A stretch of 64,000 bases of DNA from Pseudomonas sp. MWU15-20650. GTDB taxonomy: Bacteria; Pseudomonadota; Gammaproteobacteria; Pseudomonadales; Pseudomonadaceae. Position numbers and translations under genes: made by a program. Shown here piece by piece: positions 30,245-39,683 of the stretch. The DNA lies in the NCBI RefSeq assembly GCF_023242475.1, contig NZ_JALJFG010000017.1, positions 1 through 64,000 on the forward strand, written 5' to 3'. The notes beneath the pieces were generated by a model that worked only from the letters and a program-made list of their open reading frames with translations, was not told the DNA's origin and made no database searches. Positions within the stretch are counted from its first letter, which is position 1. Every line of letters starts with the position of its first letter.

Positions 30245-31500
30245 TCACCGTATTGGCACGACGTTGTGGTCCCTGGTTTGATTGATCGCAGATGCCGACA
30301 GGTTGCCGGTGGCCGCTTTCTGAATGTGCTCACTCCACCAAGCCATCATCGGTCTCCGGCGTTCGATGTAGTCCGCTCGGTTGTAAGCGCTTCGGACTTC
30401 GTCCTTGTCGACATGCGCCAGCGCGACTTCGATCAGCTCCGGATCCCACCCATGCTCGTCAGGATGGTGCTGGCCATGGAGCGCATGCCGTGGCTGACCA
30501 AGCGGTCCTGGAAGCCCATGCGTTTCAACGCCATGTTGGCGGTCTGGCTGTTGGCGTGGGTGCGCGGATTTCTATCTGCCGGGAACACGTATTCCCTGTG
30601 GCCGCTGTGGGGCTTGAGCGTCTCCAGTAACGCGAGTACTTGTTCGGTCAGCGGGATGGTGTGCGGACGACGCTTCTTCATGCGCTCTGGTGGGATGGTC
30701 CAGATGCGTTTGTCGAAGTCGATGTCTGCCCATCGGGTGGTGGCCGCTTCGGCAGGACGGGTCATGGTGTGCAGTTGCCATTCGATCAGGCAGCGGGTGA
30801 TCCGCTTGATGCTGGCGTTCGCGATTTCGATCATGAGCTCGGACAGCTCATCTGGTCGTAGCGCGGCCATGTTTTCTTTTTTTTGCTTCTTGAATACCGC
30901 CCGAATGCCACTGAGGGGGTTAGCGAAAATCAGCCCGGAGTTGACCCCGTAGGTCATGATCTCATTGAGCCGTTGGCTCAGTCGCTTCACTGTCTCGAGA
31001 CTGCCTTTAGCTTCTATTGGGCGAAGCAGTTCGATGACCATCGGTGCGGTAATTTTCGAGAGCGGCGTTGTTTTCAGGTCTGGAAATACATGCAGTGTGA
31101 GCGACCGCCAGATGTCTTCGGCGTACGCCGGCGTGACGGAGTCCTTCTTCAGCTCGAACCAGGCGGTGGCCACGTTCTCGAACGTATGTTCCGTCTCCGC
31201 TCGTTTGGCTTCGTCCTGTGCATTGCGTTGCACCTTGGGATCAATGCCTTGTGCAAGCAGCTCGCGCGCTTCCACCACTTTTTTCCTGGCGTTCGCTAGT
31301 GAGAGCTCTGGGTACGTGCCCAGCCCCATATTGATACGATTTTTGGTTACCGGCTCGCGGTAGTTGAAGTTCCACAGCATCGAGCCGTTGCTCCTGACTC
31401 GGAGCTGGAGGCCGTCACCATCGCTGAGGACGTAATCCTTGTCTTTTGCCTTGACTGCCTTGAGCTGGCGGTCGGAAAGGCGGAGGGCTGGAGCAGGCAT
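30245..31500 (-). pseudogene. P4-type tyrosine integrase, frameshifted before the catalytic tyrosine
   Basis: The first 350 or so residues match P4-like integrases: the N-terminal SDRQLKAVKAKDKDYVLSDGDGLQLRVRSNGS, the core-binding domain, the catalytic Arg in WQLHTMTRPAEAATTRW, and HGMRSMAS (H-x-x-R). Near 30450 the frame shifts at ATGGGTGGGATCC and stops. In the next frame it continues as WDPELIEVALAHVDKDEVRSAYNRADYIERRRPMMAWW, supplying the missing Tyr in RSAYNRADY, then ends at 30245. A one-base loss in the G-run explains this. Start ATG 31500 follows CAGGGGAA. The gene sits beside ssrA, its presumed target. Confidence 0.85.
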
Positions 31501-31519
31501 GAGAGCTTCCCCTGACACC

Positions 31520-31574
31520 GTTTTGGTATTCCAAAAAATAGCACCGGATGGCTTGGAATACCATTTGGAATACC
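31520..31574. repeat. Arm-site repeats, right end, upstream of the integrase
   Basis: Two direct TTGGAATACC repeats start at 31553 and 31565, the same 12-bp period as at 22428-22449. A related palindrome TTTTGGTATTCCAAAA lies at 31521-31536, next to the integrase start. The position between integrase and att core is typical of integrase or excisionase binding sites. Confidence 0.72.
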
Positions 31575-31633
31575 CAAACGGCTGGAACTCAAAAAACTCT
31601 CCAGCGCCAAGTAGCGCTTAAACCCTTGATTTC

Positions 31634-31708
31634 ACTGGATTTCAGGCACAAAAAAGACGTCCGTGGACGTCTTTAGATGATCAAATGGTGGAGCCGGGGG
31701 GATTTGAA
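31634..31708. mobile_element. Right attachment-like site overlapping the ssrA 3' end
   Basis: This stretch is the intact counterpart of 22301-22376. It includes the ssrA terminator and the last 23 bp of the tRNA-like end of ssrA. Integrases of the P4 type commonly use the 3' ends of tRNA or tmRNA genes as target. Confidence 0.7.
31648..31674 (-). terminator. Intrinsic terminator of ssrA
   Basis: Read on the minus strand, AAAGACGTC/GACGTCTTT around a four-base loop is followed by TTT. It lies just past the CCA end of ssrA. Confidence 0.8.
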
Positions 31709-32082
31709 CCCCCGTCCGCCAGTACTCCGCTGTCGGTACTACATGCGTAGCCGTTTCTATTAAGTTAACCCTCAGCGACCCGAAGGGCAGGGTGCTTTGG
31801 GCGAGTTGTGTAAGTTTTAGCCGCTTCGTCCACAACGTACTGCACGGCGATTCTGTTCTATATGACAATCACTTTGGGTTTACAGACATCCCCTGGTGAT
31901 TGCTGGACCCGAAGGTACCAGAAGCTCAGGGCTAAGGCTGCTTACGCAGCGAGAGCGAATTCCTGGCCGTAGTTTTCGTCATTGGCAACTATAAGAAGTT
32001 GCAACAGTGGATTTACGAGTTCTGTTACCAACTCGGCATGCACCTAAAGTTTCGCAACCGGCGTCGAATCCTAAACGGCCCC
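31686..32082 (-). ncRNA. ssrA: Transfer-messenger RNA (tmRNA)
   Basis: This 397-nt RNA rescues stalled ribosomes by adding a degradation tag. The 5' end GGGGCCG pairs with the 3' CGGCTCC before an encoded ACCA, forming the tRNA-like acceptor stem, and GGTTCAAATCC forms the T arm. The tag frame reads ANDENYGQEFALAA followed by TAA, a Pseudomonas-type tag ending in the usual ALAA. Its partner smpB lies 6 kb away. The gene's 3' end is the junction with the mobile element and is intact. Confidence 0.96.
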
Positions 32083-32185
32083 GTGCTTGTAACTCGTTGT
32101 TTCATAGTGAGTGACAAGCCTGTGCAGTGTACGCCAAACCGTCACGGAAGGCCAACCCGAAGGTTGGCCTTGTGCGCCAGCGTGG

Positions 32186-32467
32186 TTACTGGTTGCCACC
32201 TTTTTCGCTGTCTTGCAGGTCTTGCAGGGCTTTGGAGGTGATCTCGATACACTTTTTGTCATCACCTGCCGCGTGAGCGGCTTTGGCTTGGGAGACTGCG
32301 GTGTCTATCTCGCCGCTTTTGCCACTGGTGTCGGTGGCGAGCAGCGCTTTGCCGTTATTGATCTTATCCAGGTTGATTTTGCACAGGTCAGGCTCACCGG
32401 CAGCAAAAACAGGGGTGGCCATCATCGCAGCAGTAATGAACAGACCAGCAAGAGCGGAACGCTTCAT
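32186..32467 (-). CDS. Small predicted periplasmic protein
   Basis: This 93-aa protein has a clear signal peptide (MKRSALAGLFITAAMMATPVFAAG). The mature part of about 70 residues is helical and has two cysteines, in PDLCKINLDKINN and DDKKCIEITSKAL, that may form a disulfide. I recognise no named family. A GGCCAACC hairpin follows downstream but without a clear T-run. It sits alone between dld and ssrA. Confidence 0.72.
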   Translation of the reverse strand: MKRSALAGLFITAAMMATPVFAAGEPDLCKINLDKINNGKALLATDTSGKSGEIDTAVSQAKAAHAAGDDKKCIEITSKALQDLQDSEKGGNQ

Positions 32468-32607
32468 AGGGTATCTCCTTGCGAAAAAGGGCTCGACGCT
32501 GCTGGCGCTCCAGAGCGGCCAGCAACCTGTCGGATAAGCCCCGTTCGCCGAGGCCTATGCAGATGACTACGCCGGCGCGCCAGGGTTCTGTTTGTGTGCC
32601 GGTTTAT

Positions 32608-35418
32608 TTAGTGAGCACGGGCCTTGGTGACCCGGTCCACAAGATAGACCAGGCCGTGATAGTCGATGCCACCATGCAGGCTCAGGCCGATCTCGCAGGT
32701 ACGGCTGGTGGAGATGCCCTCGCTGCAATACTGCACGGCGTCCTTGAGTGAGCGCAGTGAGTGGGCGTTGAGTTCTGGCGTGGTAAAGCCTTTATCGCCG
32801 GCAAAACCGCAGCAGTGGATGCCTTCCGGGACCACCACGGTCTTGGCGCAGCGCCGAGCCACGTCGATCAATGCCTGGCTTTCGCCCAAGTGTTGGGTGC
32901 TGCAGGTGACGTGCACCGCGATGGGCGCATCCTGGGGCTCGAAGTCGAGACGGTCCATCAGGTGGGTGCGGATAAAGCGCACGGGGTCGTAGAGGTCCAG
33001 GCGGGTTTCGCCCAGGTCTTGTACCAGGCGCAGCGTGCAGGGGCTGGTATCGCAATAGATGGGGTCGAGGCCGCCACGGCTGGCGTGGAGCAGGGCGCCG
33101 ATCAGTTCCTGGCGCTTGTGCTCGGCCTGTTCGGCGTAGCCTTTGGAGGCGAAGGGTTGGCCGCAGCACAGGCTGTCTTGGTTGTCGGGAAAGACCACTT
33201 GATAACCGGCCTTTTCCAGCAGGTTGCGGGTTTTGTCGTACAGCGACATCTGCTCTTTATCACCGGCTGCCGGGCCCATGGCGCGTGAGACGCACGCCGC
33301 GAGATAAACCACCCTTGGCCGTGCATCCGTCACCGCAGGGCTGAAACGAATGGCTTTTTCCGGTTGCGGCATGGCGGTGGTCCATTGTGGGATTTGCCCC
33401 TTGGACAGCGTGGTCACCGTGGCCGACCACTTCGCAAGGCGCGGTGCACCCAGCAGCAGGCGTGCACCATTAGCTACATGCAGGGTAAAGCGTGCGCCTT
33501 GCAGGGTCGTAGCGAAATGGGTGGCGAGCCATTCGGCAGTTTTCGTACGGGTGGCGTCACGGCTGCGCAGCTTTTTCACCAGGTCACCGGTGTTGATACC
33601 GACTGGGCAGCGCTGGGCACACAGCCCAGTAGCGGCGCAGGTATCGATGCCTTGGTAGTGGTAGGCCGCCTCCAGTTCGGTGGTGTCGACGCCGGCCCGT
33701 TTCTTCGCCTGGATATCACGCCAGATCACAATGCGTTGGCGTGGGCTGAGCGTCAGGCCCTTCGAAGGGCACACGGGCTCGCAAAAGCCACACTCGATGC
33801 ACTTATCCACAAGCTCGTCGGCGGCGGGCAGGGGCTTGAGGTGTTTGAGGTGGATTTGTGGGTCTTCGCTGAGCACCACATCCGGGTTGAGGATGCCGTT
33901 GGGGTCGAGCAGGCGCTTGAGTTGCCACATCAGTTGATAGGCGTCGCTGCCCCATTCCAGCTCGACGAAAGGCGCCATATTGCGGCCAGTGCCGTGTTCG
34001 GCTTTCAGCGATCCACCGAACTCCACCGCCACCAAGTGTGCGACGTCGTCCATGAACGCCTGATAGCGTGCGACTTCATCGCTGCTGTTGAAGCCTTGGG
34101 TGAACACAAAGTGCAGGTTGCCTTCCAAAGCGTGTCCGAAAAGGATGGCTTCGTCGTAATGATGCTTTTCGAACAGTGCGATCAAGCGGTTGACGCCGAT
34201 GGCCAGTTGCTCGACCGGGAAGGTCACGTCTTCGATGATCACCGTGGTGCCGGTTTTGCGTACGGCGCCTACGGCGGGGAAGGTGTCTTTGCGGATCGCC
34301 CACAGGCGCGCGTTTTCCACCGGGTCTTCGGTGAAGTCGACTTGTTTCTCCACGGCAAAAGGCGCCAGGGAGGCCATGATCAGTGTCAGTTGCTCATGCA
34401 GTAATGAGGGCGAGGCCGCGCGGGATTCGATCAGCAGTGCGCAGGCGTTTTCCGACAGTTGCTGTACGAAGGCGGGCATGCCCGGTTTGTCCTGCACCGA
34501 ACGCATGCTGCGTCGATCCAGCAGTTCAACGGCGGAGACGGGCTGGGTCTTGAGGGCCGTTACGGCGTTGCAGCACGTCTCGACATCCGGGAACACGATC
34601 AGCGCTGAGGCTTTGTTCGGGTGGTCGACCACCGTGTCGTAGGTCACTGCGCTGATAAACCCCAGCGTGCCCTCGGAGCCCACCAGTAGGTGGCTGAGGA
34701 TATCCAGCGGGTCATCGAAATCCACCAGCGCATTGAGCGACAGGCCGGTGGTATTTTTCAGACGGTATTTGTGGCGGATCTTTGCAGCCAACTCAACGTT
34801 TGCCCGCGTCTCGCGACCCAATGAGGCCAGGCGCTCAAGCAGCGCGCTGTGAGTCTGGCGGAAGGCTTTAACGCTGCCAGCATCTTCTGTGTCCAGGCGG
34901 CTGCCATCAGCCAGCACCAGGCGAATGCCCGCCAGGGTGTGATAGGTATTTTGCGCCGTACCGCAGCACATGCCACTGGCGTTGTTGGCGACGATACCAC
35001 CGATTTTGCAGGCATTGATCGACGCCGGGTCCGGCCCGATCTTGCGCCCGAACGGTGCCAGCCAGGCATTGGCCTGGGCACCGATCACGCCGGGCTGCAG
35101 GCGGATTTGTGTGCCTTGCCCGCGAATCTCGCGGCCATTCCAGTTATCCCCCAGCACGATCAGCACCGAGTCGCTGATGGCCTGCCCGGACAGGCTGGTG
35201 CCGGCTGCGCGGAAGGTCACCGGCACGTGGTCACGCTGGGCCAGTTGCAGCAGCTTGACGACTTCGTCTTCTGACTCCACGCGGATTACCAACTGTGGGA
35301 CCAGTCGGTAAAAGCTAGCGTCGGTGCCGAAGGCAAGGGTGGAAAGTGGATCGTCGAAGAGACGATCTTTCGGGATCAGTTGTGCGGCGTCACTCAGAAA
35401 GGCAGCAGGCAGGCTCAT
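32608..35418 (-). CDS. dld: FAD/Fe-S D-lactate dehydrogenase (quinone-linked)
   Basis: This 936-aa enzyme oxidises D-lactate to pyruvate and passes electrons to the respiratory chain. The N-terminal half is an FAD-binding domain of the GlcD/VAO type (VTFRAAGTSLSGQAISDSVL; HGTGRNMAPFVE). Next come two 4Fe-4S motifs, CIECGFCEPVCPSKG and CAATGLCAQRCPVG. The C-terminal region has CCG-type motifs (DSLCCGQPF, GIHCCGFAGD), as in GlcF-like subunits. It lies 70 bp downstream of lldP and presumably shares its transcript. Pseudomonas normally has lldD between these genes; here there is none. Confidence 0.88.
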   Translation of the reverse strand: MSLPAAFLSDAAQLIPKDRLFDDPLSTLAFGTDASFYRLVPQLVIRVESEDEVVKLLQLAQRDHVPVTFRAAGTSLSGQAISDSVLIVLGDNWNGREIRGQGTQIRLQPGVIGAQANAWLAPFGRKIGPDPASINACKIGGIVANNASGMCCGTAQNTYHTLAGIRLVLADGSRLDTEDAGSVKAFRQTHSALLERLASLGRETRANVELAAKIRHKYRLKNTTGLSLNALVDFDDPLDILSHLLVGSEGTLGFISAVTYDTVVDHPNKASALIVFPDVETCCNAVTALKTQPVSAVELLDRRSMRSVQDKPGMPAFVQQLSENACALLIESRAASPSLLHEQLTLIMASLAPFAVEKQVDFTEDPVENARLWAIRKDTFPAVGAVRKTGTTVIIEDVTFPVEQLAIGVNRLIALFEKHHYDEAILFGHALEGNLHFVFTQGFNSSDEVARYQAFMDDVAHLVAVEFGGSLKAEHGTGRNMAPFVELEWGSDAYQLMWQLKRLLDPNGILNPDVVLSEDPQIHLKHLKPLPAADELVDKCIECGFCEPVCPSKGLTLSPRQRIVIWRDIQAKKRAGVDTTELEAAYHYQGIDTCAATGLCAQRCPVGINTGDLVKKLRSRDATRTKTAEWLATHFATTLQGARFTLHVANGARLLLGAPRLAKWSATVTTLSKGQIPQWTTAMPQPEKAIRFSPAVTDARPRVVYLAACVSRAMGPAAGDKEQMSLYDKTRNLLEKAGYQVVFPDNQDSLCCGQPFASKGYAEQAEHKRQELIGALLHASRGGLDPIYCDTSPCTLRLVQDLGETRLDLYDPVRFIRTHLMDRLDFEPQDAPIAVHVTCSTQHLGESQALIDVARRCAKTVVVPEGIHCCGFAGDKGFTTPELNAHSLRSLKDAVQYCSEGISTSRTCEIGLSLHGGIDYHGLVYLVDRVTKARAH

Positions 35419-35488
35419 CGGTCCTCCAGAAATAGCTGACGCCGGAACCGTTGTCCGGCGTCGATTCTTACCCTATTACGTGCAGGTC

Positions 35489-37183
35489 TCAGTGCACCAG
35501 CATGCCGGTGAACCAGTAAGCCTGCGCCAGAGTGATCAGCCCGACGATCGTGGCAAAAAACAGGCTGTGCTTGAGGGTAAAGCGGAACAGATCGGATTCT
35601 TTGCCCACCAGGCCAGTGGCTGCGCACGCCACGGCGATCGACTGTGGCGAGATCATTTTGCCGGTCACGCCGCCGCTGGTGTTTGCCGCTACCAGCAGGA
35701 CATCGTTGACGCCGATCTGGTGGGCGGTGGTGGCTTGCAATGAACTGAACAGGGCGTTGGACGAGGTGTCGGAGCCTGTCAGGAATACCCCCAGCCAACC
35801 GAGGAACGGCGAGAAGAACGGGAAGGCTGCACCGGTGGCGGCCAGTACCAATGCCATGGTCGAGGACATGCCGGAGTAGTTGGTAACGAAGGCGAAGGCC
35901 AGCACCATGCCAATGGACAGGATTGGCCAGCGCAACTCGAAGAAGGTCTCTTTTAAAGTGGTAAGACCAGTCTTGATGTCGATTTTCAGCACCAGCATCG
36001 AGACGAGTGCAGAGAAGAAAATGGCGGTGCCGGTGGCCGAGATCGGGTCCAGTTTGAATACGGCCGGGATCGCTGTCGGGGTGGTCACGATGGGGGCAGT
36101 TTTGATCACCAGTTGATCCAGGTGCGCAATGGCAAAGTTGAACACCCAGCTGTACATCGAGCCGCCTGCCGCGAACATCGCCTTGAAGGGCTTGAGGGTC
36201 CAGATGGTCACCAACACGGTCAGGATCAGGAAGGGCGACCATGCCTTGAAAATTTGCCCCAGGCTGTAGGGCGAAGCCACGGTGCTGCGTGGCTGGCCGA
36301 AGCCGCCTGCGCTGGCAGTGACTGTTGCACCGGGCGTGGCGCCGGCAATCTGTGCGCCAGCAGTGCGCTTAGGCTGCCAGACCTTCAGGAATAGGGTCAG
36401 GGCAACCAGGCTAACGAGGGCCGAGGTGATATCCGGCAACTCCGGACCCATGAAGTTGGAGGTGAAATACTGGGTGACGGCGAAGCTCAGGCCAGCGACC
36501 AATGCAGCGGGCCAGGTTTCGCGAACGCCGCGCAGGCCGTCCATCATGAACACCAGCCAGAACGGTACGAACAGCGACAGCAACGGCAGTTGGCGACCGG
36601 CCATGGCGCCGATCTTGAACGAATCAATGCCGGTAACTTGGCCGGCGACAATGATCGGAATTCCCAGTGCGCCAAAGGCCACCGGCGCGGTGTTGGCAAT
36701 CAGGCACAGGCCCGCGGCGTAAAGTGGGTTGAAGCCCAGGCCGACCAGCAGCGCGGCGGTGATCGCCACGGGCGCGCCGAAGCCGGCCGCCCCTTCCAGA
36801 AAGGCGCCGAAGCAGAAGCCGATCAGCAGTACTTGAAGGCGCTGGTCATCGGTGATCGACAGGACGGAGCTGCGGATGATTTCGAACTGGCCGCTCTTGA
36901 CCGTCAATTTGTAGAGGAACACCGCCGCAACGATGATCCATGCAATAGGCCACAAGCCGTAGGCAAAGCCGTAACCGGCAGCGGCCAGGGCCATGTCTAC
37001 CGGCATCTGGAAGGCGAAGATGGCGACCAGTATCGACAGGGCCAGGGTGATGCTGCCGGCCACATGGCCTTTGAGGCGAAATACGGCCAAGGCCAGAAAG
37101 AAGAATACGATGGGAATAACGGCGGCCAGTGCGGACAGGCCGAGACTGCCGAGAGGGCTGTAGAGCTGTTGCCAGGTTTGCAT
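35489..37183 (-). CDS. lldP: L-lactate permease
   Basis: This 564-aa inner-membrane protein of the LctP family imports lactate and glycolate with protons. It has about 12-14 membrane segments and family signatures such as [30 protein letters not shown] and [24 protein letters not shown]. Length fits the family. It is the first gene of the lactate operon, divergent from the regulator lldR, with a perfect palindrome 42 bp upstream. Confidence 0.93.
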   Translation of the reverse strand: MQTWQQLYSPLGSLGLSALAAVIPIVFFFLALAVFRLKGHVAGSITLALSILVAIFAFQMPVDMALAAAGYGFAYGLWPIAWIIVAAVFLYKLTVKSGQFEIIRSSVLSITDDQRLQVLLIGFCFGAFLEGAAGFGAPVAITAALLVGLGFNPLYAAGLCLIANTAPVAFGALGIPIIVAGQVTGIDSFKIGAMAGRQLPLLSLFVPFWLVFMMDGLRGVRETWPAALVAGLSFAVTQYFTSNFMGPELPDITSALVSLVALTLFLKVWQPKRTAGAQIAGATPGATVTASAGGFGQPRSTVASPYSLGQIFKAWSPFLILTVLVTIWTLKPFKAMFAAGGSMYSWVFNFAIAHLDQLVIKTAPIVTTPTAIPAVFKLDPISATGTAIFFSALVSMLVLKIDIKTGLTTLKETFFELRWPILSIGMVLAFAFVTNYSGMSSTMALVLAATGAAFPFFSPFLGWLGVFLTGSDTSSNALFSSLQATTAHQIGVNDVLLVAANTSGGVTGKMISPQSIAVACAATGLVGKESDLFRFTLKHSLFFATIVGLITLAQAYWFTGMLVH

Positions 37184-37224
37184 ATGGGGTGGCCCCTGAT
37201 TGTTGTTGTTTGTTGAGCTTGGAT

Positions 37225-37241
37225 AATTGGTAATACCAATT
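37225..37241. promoter_or_regulatory. Putative LldR operator upstream of lldP
   Basis: AATTGGTAATACCAATT is a perfect 17-bp palindrome lying in the 250-bp divergent region, 42 bp before lldP and 193 bp before lldR. The TTGGT-N-ACCAA-type core fits FadR/GntR-family operators, including those described for lactate regulators. Confidence 0.75.
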
Positions 37242-37433
37242 TATAGTCGCTGTTGGCTAGAGTAAGAGCCTCGGCAGGGGTGTGTCAATTTGCCGCCTGC
37301 GAAACTTTGGTCTTAGGTCGGGGGGGAGGTGTTGTGATCGAATAAATCGCAGGTGTTCTGATAGGTGCTGCAAGCGTGGCGATAGGCCAGAATAGAGGCC
37401 CCGGCGAGTGGTCGGGATCGTGGAGAGTGAGTT

Positions 37434-38201
37434 ATGGGGTTTGATCAGGTGCGTCAGCGCCGTTTGTCTGACGATATTGTCGAGCAGCTTGAGGGCATGA
37501 TCCTTGAGGGCACGTTGAAGTCGGGCGAGCGCTTGCCGGCCGAGCGCGCTTTGGCTGAACAGTTTGGTGTATCGCGCCCATCATTGCGTGAGGCGATCCA
37601 GAAACTGGCGGCCAAAGGGTTGCTGGTCAGTCGCCAGGGCGGTGGCAACTATGTAGCGCAATCTTTGGGGTCGACCTTCAGCGATCCGTTGCTGCACTTG
37701 TTGGAAAACAACTCTGAAGCGCAGCGGGATTTGCTTGAATTTCGTCAGACTCTCGAAGCATCGTGCGCCTATTACGCGGCATTACGTGCCACTGAGGTCG
37801 ACCGTGAGCGGCTGACAGCGGCTTTTGAGGCGTTGCAGGATTGCTATGCACGGGCCGATGAAGTGAGCCGGGTGGAGGAGGGCGCTGCGGATGCGCGGTT
37901 TCACCTGGCTATTGCCGAAGCCAGTCATAACGCCGTGCTGTTGCACACGATTCGCGGCTTGTTCGACCTGCTCAAGCGTAATGTGGTGACGAATATTGGT
38001 GGTATGTATCAGCAGCGCACGGAGACTCGCGACATGCTGATCAGTCAGCATCGAGACTTGTACCTGGCAATCATTGAGGGGCGGGCCGAGCAGGCACGCG
38101 AGGTTTCAACACGTCACCTGCTGTATGTGCAGGAAGTGTTGGAGGAAGTGCGTCAGGAGGTTCAGCGTGTAGCCCGGGCTGAGCGCCGTAAAGGTATGTA
38201 G
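37434..38201 (+). CDS. lldR: FadR-type GntR regulator of lactate use
   Basis: This 255-aa DNA-binding regulator has an N-terminal winged helix (LSDDIVEQLEGMILEGTLKSGERLPAERALAEQFGVSRPSLREAIQKL) and a C-terminal helical FCD ligand domain (from about residue 95) with the metal-binding D...H...H pattern. Its divergent position beside lldP identifies it as the lactate-responsive repressor. The start ATG 37434 follows GGAGAGTGAGTT. Confidence 0.88.
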   Translation: MGFDQVRQRRLSDDIVEQLEGMILEGTLKSGERLPAERALAEQFGVSRPSLREAIQKLAAKGLLVSRQGGGNYVAQSLGSTFSDPLLHLLENNSEAQRDLLEFRQTLEASCAYYAALRATEVDRERLTAAFEALQDCYARADEVSRVEEGAADARFHLAIAEASHNAVLLHTIRGLFDLLKRNVVTNIGGMYQQRTETRDMLISQHRDLYLAIIEGRAEQAREVSTRHLLYVQEVLEEVRQEVQRVARAERRKGM

Positions 38202-38239
38202 CCTCGGCTGAGTAACCCAAGGCTACATCGTCACAAGGG

Positions 38240-38722
38240 TTACTCTTCTTTGCCCTTGTTACGCACAGCGCGATGCAATTCACGGTTGGAATCGCGTTCG
38301 CGTTCTGTATCGCGCTTGTCGTATTCCTTCTTGCCCTTGCCCAGTGCGATTTCGCACTTGACCAGATGCTTGCTCCAGTACCAGGACAAGCAGACGCAAG
38401 CGTAGCCTTTTTGCTGCACGGCCGCGGCGAGCTTTTCCAGTTCGCGGGCATTGAGCAATAGCTTGCGTGTGCGCACCGGGTCGGCAATCACGTGGGTGCT
38501 TGCGGTGGTCAGAGGCGTGATATGACTGCCGAGCAGCCACGCCTCGCCATCCTTGAGCAGCACATAGCTGTCGACCAACTGCAGTTTGCTGGCACGCAGA
38601 CTCTTTACTTCCCAGCCGGCCAGGACCAAGCCAGCCTCGAATCGATGTTCGATGAAGTAATCGTGTCGCGCCTTTTTATTTTGCGCGATGGTCCCTGTGG
38701 GGTGTTTCTTTTGTTTAGCCAT
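38240..38722 (-). CDS. smpB: SsrA-binding protein SmpB
   Basis: This 160-aa cytoplasmic protein binds tmRNA and is required for trans-translation. It shows the conserved core [35 protein letters not shown] and the basic C-terminal tail [24 protein letters not shown] that enters the decoding centre. The start is set at ATG 38722 ([10 protein letters not shown]), the family's usual N-terminus, although the frame stays open further upstream. Confidence 0.96.
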   Translation of the reverse strand: MAKQKKHPTGTIAQNKKARHDYFIEHRFEAGLVLAGWEVKSLRASKLQLVDSYVLLKDGEAWLLGSHITPLTTASTHVIADPVRTRKLLLNARELEKLAAAVQQKGYACVCLSWYWSKHLVKCEIALGKGKKEYDKRDTERERDSNRELHRAVRNKGKEE

Positions 38723-38890
38723 AGGGGCGGCATTATAGGGAGTTGCGAGCGTGTCGGCTACGGTCAACCTGCGTGCTTGAGCGTGTCGGGCGAATCCCGG
38801 ACAATGCAGGCGCTTCTTTGGTTTTTTTCTCTCGCGGATTGGGCTGTTTTTTCGCGATGTTTGCCGTTCAGCTGTGGAAATAACGCTCAC

Positions 38891-39325
38891 ATGACGACGC
38901 ATATTCAACGTTCGGCCCTGCTGCCTTATCCGGCGCAGGCGCTCTATGACCTGGTCAACGACGTGGCGCGTTACCCGGAATTCCTGCCTTGGTGCTCGAC
39001 TGCCGAGGTCTTGGAGAGCAGTGCGGAGCACATGGTCGCCAGTGTCGGAGTGGCCAAGGGCGGCCTTAGTCAGCACTTTGTTACGCGCAATGTGCTGGTG
39101 CCGGGGAAGTCAATCGAAATGAATCTGCAGGAAGGGCCATTCACCCAGCTGCATGGGGTGTGGGTTTTCAAGGCGCTGACCGATAAAGCCTGCAAGATCA
39201 GCCTGGATCTGTCGTTTGATTATGCCGGGCCCATTGTGCGGGCGACGCTGGGGCCTTTGTTCAATCAGGCGGCTAACACTTTAGTGGATGCGTTCTGTCA
39301 GCGAGCCAAGCAACTGCATGGTTGA
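38891..39325 (+). CDS. ratA: RatA-family START-like protein (CoQ-binding Coq10-like)
   Basis: This 144-aa protein has the SRPBCC/START fold of the Coq10/RatA family ([66 protein letters not shown]). In E. coli RatA has been described as a toxin that inhibits 70S formation, whereas the family also binds ubiquinone; the second role may be the general one. ATG 38891. The next gene, ratB, overlaps its end by 8 nt, so the two are translationally linked. Confidence 0.88.
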   Translation: MTTHIQRSALLPYPAQALYDLVNDVARYPEFLPWCSTAEVLESSAEHMVASVGVAKGGLSQHFVTRNVLVPGKSIEMNLQEGPFTQLHGVWVFKALTDKACKISLDLSFDYAGPIVRATLGPLFNQAANTLVDAFCQRAKQLHG

Positions 39326-39620
39326 GATTGAAGTGGTGTATGCCGCCGTGGATCGCCAGGTTTTGCTGGGGGTGGCGGTGCCTGTGGGCACAAGCTTGCG
39401 GGCGGCGGTGCAGGCATCGGGGATTGCAGGGCAATTTCCGCAGCTGGTATTGGCTGAGTGCCCTTTGGGGGTCTTTGGTAAGGTGGTGACAGACCCGGAT
39501 GTGCGTGTTGTGCAGCCGGGTGATCGAATTGAAATCTACCGCCCGTTGCTGGCGGACCCAAAGGAAGTGCGCAGGCTGCGCGCGGCTAAAGCGGCGATGG
39601 CCAGGCAGCAAAATTCATAA
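39318..39620 (+). CDS. ratB: RatB/RnfH-family ubiquitin-like protein
   Basis: This 100-aa protein has a beta-grasp (ubiquitin-like) fold typical of the RnfH/UPF0125 family ([58 protein letters not shown]). Its role is not established; it is almost always paired with ratA, as here, and the start codon lies 8 nt inside ratA. It was once named an antitoxin to RatA, but support is weak. Confidence 0.86.
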   Translation: MVEIEVVYAAVDRQVLLGVAVPVGTSLRAAVQASGIAGQFPQLVLAECPLGVFGKVVTDPDVRVVQPGDRIEIYRPLLADPKEVRRLRAAKAAMARQQNS

Positions 39621-39641
39621 GCTTGCCAATCTGCAGGCAGC

Positions 39642-39667
39642 AAAAAGCCCGGTACGCCGGGCTTTTT
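39642..39667. terminator. Bidirectional terminator between ratB and bamE
   Basis: AAAAAGCCCGG and CCGGGCTTTTT form a perfect 11-bp stem around TACG. A-run on one side and T-run on the other let it serve both convergent genes. Confidence 0.93.
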
Positions 39668-39683
39668 GTTGAGCGCCGCAATG

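Noticed and set aside
21286..31500. A prophage
   Set aside because: No capsid, portal, terminase, tail or lysis gene is present; only an integrase remnant and defence-type genes.
38723..39076. A 118-codon N-terminal extension of SmpB
   Set aside because: SmpB is about 160 aa in all bacteria and the frame would overlap the ratA promoter and start on the other strand.
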